A stretch of 64,000 nt of DNA from Congzhengia minquanensis (GTDB lineage Bacteria > Bacillota > Clostridia > UBA1381 > UBA9506). Within the stretch, counting starts at the first letter, position 1, and every line of letters starts with the position of its first letter. The stretch covers positions 620,001 to 684,000 of the forward strand of contig NZ_JACRSU010000001.1 of NCBI RefSeq assembly GCF_014384785.1, read 5' to 3'. Position numbers and translations under genes: made by a program. Of this stretch, positions 14,699 to 23,249 are shown piece by piece. The notes below the pieces were generated by a model. The model ran no database searches and was not told where the DNA came from. It saw only the letters and a program-made list of their open reading frames with translations.

Positions 14699-17286
14699 CA
14701 GCAAGTCGCCCCGCCTTTTAAGTGTTTTTGCGCCGAAATGTTTTCGGCCTTGCGCTGTAACAATTCATCAGACAACAACTGCTCCTCCACAGTTTCAAAC
14801 CCTAAGCGAGCCACCGTGTCGGAAAACCGCTCGCCGGTAATTCCCTGCTCGCGGAACAAAAGAATGGCCTTTTCCACAACGGAAAGCAATTCTTCTTCGT
14901 TTGTGAACACCTTGCCCAGCATCTGACCCCGGGCAATTTTTTTGCCCCACCGTCCGCCGATGTAAACCCGGTAGCCGGTTTTCGCACTGTCAAACGCGCC
15001 GAAAGGACATCTTTTCACGCATCTGCCGCAATTGTTGCAGCTTTCAGAAAGGACAATTTTGCCGTCTGTAACTGCCGCCGCTTTCATAGGACAGACATTT
15101 TCAACGCGGCAAACCTTACAACCCCGGCATTTTTCCAGGTCGATTTGCGGCACGTTTGCACCCACAATGCCCAAATCGTTTAAATCGGGCTTTACGCAGT
15201 TGTTGGGACACCCGCCCACAGCGATTTTAAATTTGTGGGGGAGCTTTACCTCCCGGTAGCCCTGGTAAAACCGGCGGTGAATTTCGTCCGACAGGGCAAA
15301 TGTGTCGATGTTGCCATACTGGCACGTTGTCCCCTTACAGGACACCACAGGCCGCACCTTAGAGCCTGTTCCGCCGGTTTCTAAGCCTGCCCGGCTCAAA
15401 AATTCCCGCAGCGGTTCAATGTTTTCATAAGGCACGCCCTGAATTTCCATTGTCAGGCGGGTGGTCATGGTAATTTCGCCGCTGCCGTAAATTTTGGCCG
15501 CTTCTGCAATTGCCTGGCTCTCCTCCGCTGATATTTTTCCGTTCCGGGTGATAACCCGGCAGTTAAACTTGTTTTTTGTGGTTTTGTCCCGCAAGAAACC
15601 CAACCCTTTCACCCGGGTTACGTCTTCGGGGGAAACTTCCGCCTCGCCGTCTGTTTTTAGCACGTTAAAGCTAGTAGAGCCCTCTAACACCTTTGTGTTG
15701 GTGTAGCCAAAATGGCGCAGCCTGTTTTGAAGGAAATAGGCCCGTTTGCCTCTGGCACAAACCAGCAGCAGCTTGTCGTCTTTATTTAAGCCCTCCACCT
15801 CGCCGTTTACTTTTGTCAGGTCTACAAACTTTACGCCGGGAATGGCCGGCACGCCGGAGGCGTCAATCACGCGGTAACCCTCTGCCGCGCCCCGCATATA
15901 TTCCGCCGGGGTAAAGCTCTTAAGCGCGCCGTTTAGCTTGTTTTGCAAAACATACACCGCCTGCACAAAGGGGTGAATGGCAGTGGAAAACGGCGGTGCA
16001 TAGGCGTAGTCTGCGTTTTCAAAGTCCTCAAGCCTTGCGTCCATATTCAGGCCTGTTACCGCAATGTCTATCATTTTGTCCACAGCGCCGGGGCCCAACA
16101 CCTGCACGCCCAACAGCTTGTGGGTTTCCTGTTCCGCAATGAGTTTGGTGGCAAAAAACGCCGCATCGGGATAGTAGTGCGCCTTGTCATCGGTTACGGC
16201 AACGGCGCAGACAGCGTTATACCCCAGCTCGCGTGCCTGGGCCTCCGTGAGCCCCGTTCTGCCGCAGTTTAAGTCCGGCAGTTTCACCACCGAGGTTCCT
16301 AAAACGCCGGGATAGGCTTTTGGCTCTCCATGGTCTTTTCCGCTTAAAATCTGGGCCAGGGTGCGGCCCTCCAGGTTTGCCGAAGAACCCATAGGCGACC
16401 ACTGAGGCGCGCCGGTCAGCCTGTTTTTCACCATTGCGCAGTCGCCGGCGGCATAAACGTCCGGCAAATTCGTTTCCATTTGCCCGTTCACCACAATGGT
16501 TCCTTTCACCATTTCCATTCCCGTGCCGTTTAAAAACGCGGTGTTGGGACGCACGCCGGCAGCGGCAATCACAATTCCGCAGGAAAATTCTCCGGCTGAG
16601 GATTTCACGCCGGTAACGGAACCGCCGCCCAAAATCTCCTCCGCTTTGGTGCTCAAATATACGCGAATTCCCTTTTTCTCCAAATGACGATAGATAAAGT
16701 CTGCCATTTCAAAGTCGAACACGCCGGGCATCACCTGGTCTGCAAACTCCAGCACCGTGACGGAAAGGCCCTGCTTCTGCAAATTTTCTGCAACTTCAAG
16801 GCCAATGAACCCCGCGCCAATTACCACCGCTTGCTTCACATTGTGTTTTTGAGCATAGTCACGGGCAGTTACAGCGTCTTCCGGGGTGCGCATTTTAAAC
16901 ACGCCGGGAATGTGAATGCCGGGGATTGGCGGAACAGCCGCCGACGCTCCTGTGGCAATGACCAGCTTGTCGTAGGAAAATTCCTCTTCGGCCCCTGTGT
17001 CTAAATTTTTTGCGGTAAGCACTTTTGCTTGTGCGTCGAGGCCGGTGGCCTCCATGCCCGTGATAACATCCGCTCCGGTAAGGGCGGCAAATTTTTGCGG
17101 AGTGTTTACCACCAGCTCTTCCTCGGTTTCAATCAGACCGCCCACATAATAGGGCAGGCCGCAGCCGGCATAGGAAATATCACGGTCTTTTGTTATGAGG
17201 GTAACATTAATGCTTCTGTCTTCCCGTTTCAGCTTAGCCGCTGTTTTGGTTCCTGCGGCAACGCCGCCAACAATTACTACATTCAT
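14698..17286 (-). CDS. CoA-disulfide-reductase/rhodanese/sulfite-reductase-like fusion oxidoreductase
   Basis: 862 residues. FAD-binding GGVAAGTKTA at the N-terminus, the CoADR active Cys in SYAGCGLPYY (C42), NAD(P) site VVIGAGFIGLEVAENL near 155, FAD motif DVYAAGDCA near 285. A rhodanese-like domain (about 455-545) has VCARGKRAYF with the active-site Cys. The last 300 residues resemble a nitrite/sulfite reductase half (CKGTTCQYG and GGCPNNC, the four Cys that hold a 4Fe-4S/siroheme centre, here Cx4C and Cx3C), followed by two ferredoxin clusters (CRGCKVCRVENVCP, CNNCGRCVKRCP). It probably reduces persulfide, polysulfide or sulfite in the cytoplasm with NAD(P)H. It leads the ABC importer operon. 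Confidence 0.82.
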   Translation of the reverse strand: MNVVIVGGVAAGTKTAAKLKREDRSINVTLITKDRDISYAGCGLPYYVGGLIETEEELVVNTPQKFAALTGADVITGMEATGLDAQAKVLTAKNLDTGAEEEFSYDKLVIATGASAAVPPIPGIHIPGVFKMRTPEDAVTARDYAQKHNVKQAVVIGAGFIGLEVAENLQKQGLSVTVLEFADQVMPGVFDFEMADFIYRHLEKKGIRVYLSTKAEEILGGGSVTGVKSSAGEFSCGIVIAAAGVRPNTAFLNGTGMEMVKGTIVVNGQMETNLPDVYAAGDCAMVKNRLTGAPQWSPMGSSANLEGRTLAQILSGKDHGEPKAYPGVLGTSVVKLPDLNCGRTGLTEAQARELGYNAVCAVAVTDDKAHYYPDAAFFATKLIAEQETHKLLGVQVLGPGAVDKMIDIAVTGLNMDARLEDFENADYAYAPPFSTAIHPFVQAVYVLQNKLNGALKSFTPAEYMRGAAEGYRVIDASGVPAIPGVKFVDLTKVNGEVEGLNKDDKLLLVCARGKRAYFLQNRLRHFGYTNTKVLEGSTSFNVLKTDGEAEVSPEDVTRVKGLGFLRDKTTKNKFNCRVITRNGKISAEESQAIAEAAKIYGSGEITMTTRLTMEIQGVPYENIEPLREFLSRAGLETGGTGSKVRPVVSCKGTTCQYGNIDTFALSDEIHRRFYQGYREVKLPHKFKIAVGGCPNNCVKPDLNDLGIVGANVPQIDLEKCRGCKVCRVENVCPMKAAAVTDGKIVLSESCNNCGRCVKRCPFGAFDSAKTGYRVYIGGRWGKKIARGQMLGKVFTNEEELLSVVEKAILLFREQGITGERFSDTVARLGFETVEEQLLSDELLQRKAENISAQKHLKGGATC

Positions 17287-17298
17287 TTTGGTTTCTCC

Positions 17299-17406
17299 TT
17301 ATTTTTGGTATCGGCGGCAGCAGGGCGCGGCGCCTGCACATTCAGGTTTTAATGCTGTGCAGACCGCTGCGTTGCCGCCCTTCACTTCGATTTGTTTTCC
17401 ATTCAT
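17299..17406 (-). CDS. Possible 35-residue Cys-rich peptide
   Basis: ATG at 17406, stop at 17299; contains four Cys in C-x7-C-x6-CC order (VCTALKPECAGAAPCCRRY). It fits neatly between the kinase-like gene (9 nt downstream of its stop) and the reductase fusion. There is no good ribosome site, so translation, if any, would depend on coupling. Too short to assign; it may be spurious. Confidence 0.35.
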   Translation of the reverse strand: MNGKQIEVKGGNAAVCTALKPECAGAAPCCRRYQK

Positions 17407-17414
17407 ATTCTAAT

Positions 17415-17927
17415 TTACAATTCGATATCTACACAATAACTTTCATCAATCAAAATGTAATCACAGTTGTGCTGTTTGCACATATCGCGATAATAAGCGT
17501 TTTCTTCAAGTATAGAATTCGTTGTACACCACGAATCATCAACGCGCTGCTCAACTGCATTGGCGTAATATTTAATATCCGAAAAGTGATTTTTTATATA
17601 TTTTTCGCTCATCACGAGGCAGTAATATTGAATTTCTTTCACATATTCGCCAGTAAAATCATTTTTCCAGTCAAAGGGAATATAACCACCCTCTACCACA
17701 AGATTCTGTTTGTTTTCAATAGCAGTTTTCATCATTTCTCGAATAATCGGCCACATATAGGCTTCTAATTCTCTGTCATCTTCGGGAGTTAAATCTGTGT
17801 TGCCGCTTCGTATTAAGCCCATTTTCAAATGGTCGATAGAAAAATAAGGATATTTATATTTTTCAAGAATTTTCTGTGCCAGCAAAGTTTTCCCTGTATG
17901 AGAGGCACCTGTAATTAAAAGAATCAT
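17415..17927 (-). CDS. P-loop nucleotide kinase-like protein
   Basis: 170 residues from ATG 17927 (GGAGATGA upstream). The P-loop GASHTGKT is at residues 7-14, then DHLKMGLIRSG and VVEGGYIPFDW as expected for adenylate-kinase/zeta-like ATPases. The substrate is unknown. It lies back-to-back with the TmrB-like gene, which is of the same broad fold, and upstream of the reductase operon with little space, so it may head that transcript. Confidence 0.7.
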   Translation of the reverse strand: MILLITGASHTGKTLLAQKILEKYKYPYFSIDHLKMGLIRSGNTDLTPEDDRELEAYMWPIIREMMKTAIENKQNLVVEGGYIPFDWKNDFTGEYVKEIQYYCLVMSEKYIKNHFSDIKYYANAVEQRVDDSWCTTNSILEENAYYRDMCKQHNCDYILIDESYCVDIEL

Positions 17928-18069
17928 TTTGTCATCTCCAACAAACAAGGTTTTATATTATTTATTTGTGATTGTAATACAGATATGGGCATATGTCAAT
18001 AACTCCAGCAAAAAAACCGCTTGTTTTTTTCCGTTTCATTTGATACAATGGCAGCGAGGTGAACAACTT

Positions 18070-18657
18070 ATGCTAATTTGGATTAACGGCGCATGGGGCT
18101 GCGGAAAAACTCAGACAGCAGCGGAACTTTGCAGGCGGACGGAGCACTCATTCTTTTACGACCCGGAGGAGGTTGGATATTGCCTGCGCAAAACAACGCC
18201 GAAAGCACTGTGGCACGACGATTTTCAGGACAATCCCCTGTGGCGCGCCATGAATATTACCATGTTAAAAAAGCTGTGCCGCGACTATGACGGCGTGATT
18301 GTCGTTCCCATGACGGTGATGAACAAAGCTTATTTAAACGAAATTCTCGGCGCGCTCAGGGCGGACGGCGCACCGGTGCAGCACTTTACGCTCATCGCAA
18401 GTGAGCAAACCATTTATAAGCGGCTGAGAAAGCGGTTTGAGGGAAAAAACTCCTGGGCGGGGCGCAGGGCAAAGGACTGTGTTACCGCGTTTTTAAGCCC
18501 TGTGTTTGAAACGAAAATTGAAACGGACGAAATAACGATTTCTCAGGCTGCGGAAGAAATTGCAAAAAAAGCGGGACTTGCGCTTTTGCCCAGGGGCAGA
18601 GCGTTGAAACGTCAAATCAGGCGGCTGAAAACCCAGCTGAATGCCATAAACAAATAA
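18070..18657 (+). CDS. tmrB: TmrB-like ATP-binding protein (tunicamycin resistance family)
   Basis: 195 residues from ATG 18070 (AGGTGA upstream; the frame is open further 5' but without a start that makes sense). The body follows Bacillus TmrB closely: WINGAWGCGKTQTA (P-loop), YDPEEVGYCLR, DDFQDNPLWRAMN, IVVPMTVMNKAYLNEI, HFTLIAS and EGKNSWAGRR. TmrB is a membrane-associated ATP-binding protein that confers tunicamycin tolerance by binding the drug. Conserved basic C-terminus (GRALKRQIRRLK). Native role in Clostridia unknown. Confidence 0.85.
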   Translation: MLIWINGAWGCGKTQTAAELCRRTEHSFFYDPEEVGYCLRKTTPKALWHDDFQDNPLWRAMNITMLKKLCRDYDGVIVVPMTVMNKAYLNEILGALRADGAPVQHFTLIASEQTIYKRLRKRFEGKNSWAGRRAKDCVTAFLSPVFETKIETDEITISQAAEEIAKKAGLALLPRGRALKRQIRRLKTQLNAINK

Positions 18658-18748
18658 CCCGCCCGGATTAATACCCCGCAAAAGGCGCAGCGGTGCAGGC
18701 AAACGCTTTCATAAATTCGAAAAAATTTGGGAAAATAAGAAAAATGAC

Positions 18749-18777
18749 TTTACCAAAGATGAAAAATCTGATATAAT
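18749..18777 (+). promoter_or_regulatory. rodA promoter
   Basis: TTTACC (18749-18754), 17 bp, TATAAT (18772-18777), about 35 bp before the TTG start of rodA. Confidence 0.65.
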
Positions 18778-18812
18778 AAATAGGAAGAAATTGCTAATTG
18801 GGAGGCCGCGTT

Positions 18813-19940
18813 TTGAGAAAGGATTTGCTAAAGAAACATTTTTCCCATTTGGATTATGGGGTAATTGCACTTGCGCTTCTTCTCACAGGTGCTGGGCTTA
18901 TTTTTATCTACAGTGCCACCCAAAGTGCAGAAAGTGTGCGCAAAATTGCTGTGCAGGCCCTTGCAGCGGTTTTGGGCGTCGGGCTGATGCTGGCCCTTTC
19001 ATTTGTGGACTACCGCGTTTATAAAAGCTATGCAACCCACATTTACATTGCAAGCCTGGCTGTTTTAATTTTTGTTTTAATCTTTGGCAGCGGACGGGAG
19101 GAAACCGGCGCAAACAGCTGGATTCGGTTCGGCGGCATTGGAATTCAGCCTTCTGAACTTATTAAAATTGCGTTTGCCGTGGTGTTTGCCTACAAGCTGT
19201 CTGCGGCAAAAGAAGCGGGAAAGCTCAACGACATAAAAGAAGTGTTAAAGCTCACCGCATTCTACGCCGGTATCACGGGCCTTGTAATTTTGCAGAATGA
19301 CACGGGCACGGCCTTAGTGTTTACGTTCATGTTTGCGGCCATGTTTTTTGTAGCGGGAATCTCCATGAAATATGTCCTGTCGGCCTTAGGCGCCGCTTGC
19401 CTGCTGCTGCCCCTTTCATGGCTGGTAATGGCGCCCTATCAGAGAAACCGGATTATGGTGTTTTTTAACCCCGAATTAGATCCCACCGGGGCGGGTTATC
19501 AGGTTTTGCAATCGAAAATTGCCATTGGCTCCGGCGAGCTTTTGGGACGGGGCTATTTAAACGGCCCTCAGAATCAGCTTTCCCTGCTGCCCGAGAAAGA
19601 AACAGACTTTATTTTCGGCGTTATCGGCGAAGAATTTGGCTTTTTGGGCTGCGCCATTGTGGTAATTTTGCTGTTTTTGCTGGTGCTTCGGGTGTTTGGC
19701 ATTTCCAAAACCGCAAAGGACGACGCAGGCAGCCTCATCTGCGTGGGTCTGGGGGCTATGCTGCTGTTTCATGTGGTGGAAAATGTGTGCATGTGTTTAG
19801 GGCTTTTGCCCGTGACCGGCATACCGCTGCCCTTTTTAAGCTACGGCGGCTCGTCTTTGGTGACAAACTTTTTGGCCATTGGCCTTGTTTTAAACGTTCA
19901 TAACGTTTCAAAAGAACTTAGTTTTAATAAATATGATTGA
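18813..19940 (+). CDS. rodA: RodA/FtsW/SpoVE-family peptidoglycan polymerase
   Basis: 375 residues. The start is TTG 18813 with GGGAGG 7 nt upstream. About ten transmembrane segments; SEDS marks: GIGIQPSELIKIAF, QNDTGTALVF with the conserved Asp region, and the C-terminal GIPLPFLSYGGSS. SEDS proteins polymerise lipid II with a class B PBP partner. RodA is preferred over FtsW/SpoVE by length and the GLLPVTGIPLPF context, but no mreBCD or PBP2 is adjacent. Followed closely by degV. Confidence 0.9.
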   Translation: MRKDLLKKHFSHLDYGVIALALLLTGAGLIFIYSATQSAESVRKIAVQALAAVLGVGLMLALSFVDYRVYKSYATHIYIASLAVLIFVLIFGSGREETGANSWIRFGGIGIQPSELIKIAFAVVFAYKLSAAKEAGKLNDIKEVLKLTAFYAGITGLVILQNDTGTALVFTFMFAAMFFVAGISMKYVLSALGAACLLLPLSWLVMAPYQRNRIMVFFNPELDPTGAGYQVLQSKIAIGSGELLGRGYLNGPQNQLSLLPEKETDFIFGVIGEEFGFLGCAIVVILLFLLVLRVFGISKTAKDDAGSLICVGLGAMLLFHVVENVCMCLGLLPVTGIPLPFLSYGGSSLVTNFLAIGLVLNVHNVSKELSFNKYD

Positions 19941-19956
19941 AAGGAAACATAAAAAT

Positions 19957-20808
19957 ATGGCAGACATTCAAATTATTACGGACGCCGGGTCGGATCTTTT
20001 AAAAGAGGAACAGGAGCGGTTCGGCATTGAGGTTATTCCCATTAAAATTACAGCAGACGGCAAGGACTATCTCTCCGGAGTAGACGTGTTCTCTGACGAG
20101 TTTTACGAACTGCTGGAAACCTGCAAGGAAATTCCCCACACGTCCCAGCCCTCCACAGGGGACATTTACGACGTGTTTCAAAAACACATTGAAGCGGGGA
20201 AACAGATTTTGGTTATTTCCCTTTCGTCCAACGCCAGTGGGTTTTATAACAACATGCATCTGGCAAAAAATATGATTTTAGAGGAAAACCCCAACGCGGT
20301 TATCGAAATTTTAGACAGCAGGTCCTTTGCCTATATCTACGGCCAGGCGGCAATAAACGCCAGCCAGATGGCGAAAGATGACATGGATATTTTAGAAATT
20401 AAAGAAAAAACAAAAGAATTCATTGAAAGCTATGGCGTGTTTGTCATTCCGAAAAGCCTGACCTATCTGGAAAAAGGCGGCAGAATTAACAAGGCCTCGC
20501 TGATTTTCGGCAACATGCTGGACCTGGCTCCTGTGCTCACCATAAAAGACGGGCTGATGGAGGCTGTGGGAAAGGTGCGCGGCAGAAAGAAGCTGGCTAA
20601 AAAGCTGTTTCAATATTTAGTTAGCCACGCCCCGGATCAAACCGGAAAAGACCTGATTGTGGTAAACGGTAAAATGGACGAGGAAACAGAAGAACTGTTG
20701 GGCTATTTAACGGAGCAGTTCCCCGGCGTAAACATTACCAGGGCTAAGGTTGGCCCCACCATTGCCACTCACATTGGGCCAGTGTTCGGGGTGTTTTTTA
20801 AAAAATAA
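19957..20808 (+). CDS. DegV-family fatty-acid-binding protein
   Basis: 283 residues from ATG 19957 (AAGGAAA upstream; an ATG at 19933 overlapping rodA has no ribosome site). Family motifs: ITDAGSDL at the start, HTSQPSTGDIYDVF, SLSSNASGFYNN and GGRINKASLIFGNML, then VRGRKKLAKKL and KVGPTIATHIGPV. DegV (FakB-like) proteins bind a fatty acid for phosphorylation by FakA; many paralogues have unknown roles. Confidence 0.9.
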   Translation: MADIQIITDAGSDLLKEEQERFGIEVIPIKITADGKDYLSGVDVFSDEFYELLETCKEIPHTSQPSTGDIYDVFQKHIEAGKQILVISLSSNASGFYNNMHLAKNMILEENPNAVIEILDSRSFAYIYGQAAINASQMAKDDMDILEIKEKTKEFIESYGVFVIPKSLTYLEKGGRINKASLIFGNMLDLAPVLTIKDGLMEAVGKVRGRKKLAKKLFQYLVSHAPDQTGKDLIVVNGKMDEETEELLGYLTEQFPGVNITRAKVGPTIATHIGPVFGVFFKK

Positions 20809-20840
20809 TATCGGCCTTATTTAGCCTTAAGGAAAAGGGT

Positions 20841-21680
20841 ATGAAAAAGATGTCAAATTTGAAAATTGCCGTCCTACAAAAACGTGCAGGACAAAATTGT
20901 GAGCAAAACACAAAAGATGGGCTGGCGTATTTAAAACAGGCAAAGCAAATGGGAGCAGACCTTTTGTTGTTCCCCGAGTGTTTCATCACCGGCTATGCAC
21001 TACCTATTACAAACGACGAGGCGCTGGGCGGTGACAGCCCATACATAAAACAGTTCTGCCATGCGTGTTCCGAGCTTTCCATAGGCGCGGTGGTCACTGC
21101 GTTTACCAAAGGGAACGCAAAGCCGCAAAACAGTGCTTTTGTCATTGGCCGCGACGGTCAGATTTTAATGAAATACAGCAAGGTGCACACCTGTGCCTTT
21201 TCCGATGAGGCCTGCCTAGAGCGCGGAACCGCTTTTTCCGTATGCGAATTTGACGGCGTAACCCTGGGCGTGATGATTTGCTACGACCGGGAATATCCCG
21301 AAAGCGCACGGGAGCTGATGCTTATGGGCGCAGAGCTTATTTTGGTCCCCAACGACTGCGGCAGTATGGAGCCGCGGCTGTGTGCGTTGAAAACCAGGGC
21401 CTATGAAAACATGTGCGGAGTTGTTATGGCGAACCCGCCGGGTAAAGGAGCCGGCAGGTCCTGTGCGTTCTCTCCTATTGCGTGGAATGAAGATGGAGAA
21501 TGTCTAAATATGGAGATTTTTGTCGCAGGAGAACAGGAGGAAGGGTTATTTCTGGCGGACTATGATTTAAATAAACTTCGAGATTATAGAAGCAGCGAAA
21601 TGATGGGTAATACATTTCGGAATGTGCCCGCTTACAGACATTTGATGAATGGAACTGTCACAGAACCCTTTATTAGGTGA
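20841..21680 (+). CDS. Carbon-nitrogen hydrolase (nitrilase superfamily)
   Basis: 279 residues. The catalytic triad Glu-Lys-Cys is visible in LLFPECFITGY, MKYSKVHTC and VMICYDREYPESARELML. This branch hydrolyses amides or carbamoyl groups; the NAD-synthetase and beta-ureidopropionase branches look less likely by length. Substrate unknown. It follows degV by 32 bp and may share its transcript. No downstream gene on this strand until the noncoding block near 22.1 kb. Confidence 0.88.
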   Translation: MKKMSNLKIAVLQKRAGQNCEQNTKDGLAYLKQAKQMGADLLLFPECFITGYALPITNDEALGGDSPYIKQFCHACSELSIGAVVTAFTKGNAKPQNSAFVIGRDGQILMKYSKVHTCAFSDEACLERGTAFSVCEFDGVTLGVMICYDREYPESARELMLMGAELILVPNDCGSMEPRLCALKTRAYENMCGVVMANPPGKGAGRSCAFSPIAWNEDGECLNMEIFVAGEQEEGLFLADYDLNKLRDYRSSEMMGNTFRNVPAYRHLMNGTVTEPFIR

Positions 21681-21770
21681 CGAATTGTGACATAAAAAGA
21701 ACAAGGGCGGTGCTGTTTGGATTTAATTGCTAATTATAAATTTGCAAATCACTTGCCGTCTTATGTGTCT

Positions 21771-22013
21771 TTATTCAAATTCTTCATCAACCTCTTTAAA
21801 CGAATCTGCAGAGAAAAACTCTCCAAGGCCAATTCCTAAACCGTCACAGATTTTCTTAATGGTGTCAACCTGAGGCCGCTTACTGCCTGTGTTTATGATG
21901 TTGTTTAAAGTAGACTGCGTCATTCCGCACATCATGGAAAGCTTGTTTACGGTAATTTGTTTCTGCTCGCAAAGCTCCAAAATGCGTTTGGCTATGGCTT
22001 CTTTCAGTGTCAT
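21771..22013 (-). CDS. Xre-family HTH regulator
   Basis: 80 residues. HTH: ITVNKLSMMCGMTQSTLNNII; then KRPQVDTIKKICDGLGIGLGEFF, typical of stand-alone Xre proteins, and an acidic tail. It is not of the array type (no DYLVGR signature). Upstream it faces the noncoding block copy A; this is the same arrangement as the array and block B. Confidence 0.87.
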   Translation of the reverse strand: MTLKEAIAKRILELCEQKQITVNKLSMMCGMTQSTLNNIINTGSKRPQVDTIKKICDGLGIGLGEFFSADSFKEVDEEFE

Positions 22014-22038
22014 TCAAACTCAACTCCTAAATATAGAG

Positions 22039-22064
22039 ATAGTATCACAAAAATGCGGTACTAT
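22039..22064 (-). promoter_or_regulatory. Candidate operator of the Xre gene
   Basis: Perfect ATAGTA / TACTAT arms (22039-22044, 22059-22064) 14 bp apart, 25-50 bp upstream of the start codon. Placement suggests autoregulation. Confidence 0.4.
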
Positions 22065-22108
22065 ATTCATTTTAATTGTTTCATTTGAAAAAGTTTAACT
22101 ATACACAG

Positions 22109-22137
22109 TTTACTTTATGAACTTTATGTGATATAAT
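22109..22137 (+). promoter_or_regulatory. Promoter facing the noncoding block A
   Basis: TTTACT (22109-22114), 17 bp, TATAAT (22132-22137). A transcript would start near 22144 and there is no coding frame after it. Confidence 0.55.
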
Positions 22138-22143
22138 AGATTA

Positions 22144-22321
22144 CGTGATAGCGACATCTGCCGTTTTTTTAGGCGCGTTACGTCTGAAAATAGTTAAGGA
22201 TATGCTCTTTTCGTGTATCTTGTGTGTGTGATTATATATTAAATATTTTTCGTCCTTTTATTTTCAGGTGTAAGTTAATAATAGGACAAAATTTTGTTCC
22301 GCGCCTAAAAAAGCGACAGAT
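22144..22321 (+). ncRNA. Predicted structured RNA, conserved noncoding block copy A
   Basis: A 22-nt closing stem (22156-22177 with 22300-22321; one C/A mismatch and one G-U) encloses about 120 nt. Inside are AGGATA..TATCTT (hairpin), a run GTGTGTGTGATTA and AT-rich sequence, shared with 11813-11860, then a second hairpin GTCCT..AGGAC. It has its own promoter and a terminator stem 10 nt beyond. It matches no RNA family I can name (not 6S, SRP, tmRNA, RNase P or a T-box by their hallmark sequences). A small inverted-repeat mobile element is the other reading. Confidence 0.4.
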
Positions 22322-22330
22322 AGAAAAATA

Positions 22331-22359
22331 AGCGGGCGAACCTTTTCGGTTCGCCCGCT
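22331..22359. terminator. Terminator of the deacetylase gene and possibly of the RNA
   Basis: Perfect 12-bp stem AGCGGGCGAACC / GGTTCGCCCGCT with a 5-nt loop. T run on the minus strand is good (TTATTTTT); on the plus strand weaker. Confidence 0.85.
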
Positions 22360-22363
22360 GTTT

Positions 22364-23128
22364 TCATTTGGCAAGCAGTTCGCCCAGCTCAAAATCCACA
22401 CATCTGTTTATTCTGCCGTGGGGCGTGCCCGCGGTTAATGCCTGTTTGTCATCGCTGGTGAAGGTTGCGGAAAAGCCCGCAGCCCGCAGGGCCTTGTCGG
22501 CCTCTTTCGTCCAAATCCCGTTGGGATAGGACATGGTTTTCACTTTTTTCCCCGTAATTGCTTCAAGCCGGATTGCATTTTCCTGAAAATCTCCGGCAAT
22601 TTGTTTTACATCTCCGCTGTCAAAAACGCTCCGAATTTCCTTTGCAGTTTTGTCGTGCAGGTGATGGGAGTGGCTCCCAATTTCCACCACACCGGAAGCA
22701 GAAAGCGCCACAAGGTGCTCCTGTTTTATATGGTCCTCTGTGCCAATTTTCGCAGTAACAATAAAAAATGTTGCCTTTGCACCATATTTTTCTAGCACGG
22801 GCAGGGCGCAAAAATAATCGCTTTCATATCCGTCGTCAAATGTCACAGCCACATAGTGGGCTTTGGGTAACTCCCCATTTAAAACCGCGTCTACTTCCGA
22901 CGCAAAACAGAACGAATATCCGTTTTCCTTTAAAAACCTAATGTCTGCTTCAAACACGGCGGGCGGCACACAAAATGCGTTTTTGGCCTCCGCCGGGTCG
23001 TCTGAAAGTTTGTGGTACATCAACACCGTCAGGCTGGATTTTCCATAAGACTCCGCCGCAACGCCTGCGGCGGGCAGTGCAAACAGCGTCAGCACCAGTG
23101 TCAGCAAAAAAATTGCTTGTTTTTTCAA
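22364..23128 (-). CDS. Secreted polysaccharide deacetylase (NodB domain)
   Basis: 254 residues with a signal peptide (about 1-24). Metal and catalytic motifs of CE4 enzymes: TFDDGYESD (motif 1), GSHSHHLH (motif 2) and SYPNG (motif 3). An N-terminal VLMYHKLSD as in PgaB/IcaB-like enzymes. It probably deacetylates peptidoglycan or a surface polysaccharide outside the membrane. Single-gene unit. Confidence 0.9.
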   Translation of the reverse strand: MKKQAIFLLTLVLTLFALPAAGVAAESYGKSSLTVLMYHKLSDDPAEAKNAFCVPPAVFEADIRFLKENGYSFCFASEVDAVLNGELPKAHYVAVTFDDGYESDYFCALPVLEKYGAKATFFIVTAKIGTEDHIKQEHLVALSASGVVEIGSHSHHLHDKTAKEIRSVFDSGDVKQIAGDFQENAIRLEAITGKKVKTMSYPNGIWTKEADKALRAAGFSATFTSDDKQALTAGTPHGRINRCVDFELGELLAK

Positions 23129-23211
23129 AGCATGTCCTCCCTAAACATAGCAAACTGCCGCCACGTTTAGTTTTGGGTTATTTGCGTATTTTATGCAAAA
23201 CAAAAAAACGC

Positions 23212-23241
23212 AAAAGCGGCAGGTAATTCCTGCCGCCTTTT
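23212..23241 (-). terminator. trpB2 terminator
   Basis: GCGGCAGG / CCTGCCGC stem, 5-nt loop, T run on the minus strand, right after the trpB2 stop. Confidence 0.85.
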
Positions 23242-23249
23242 CTAAAATT

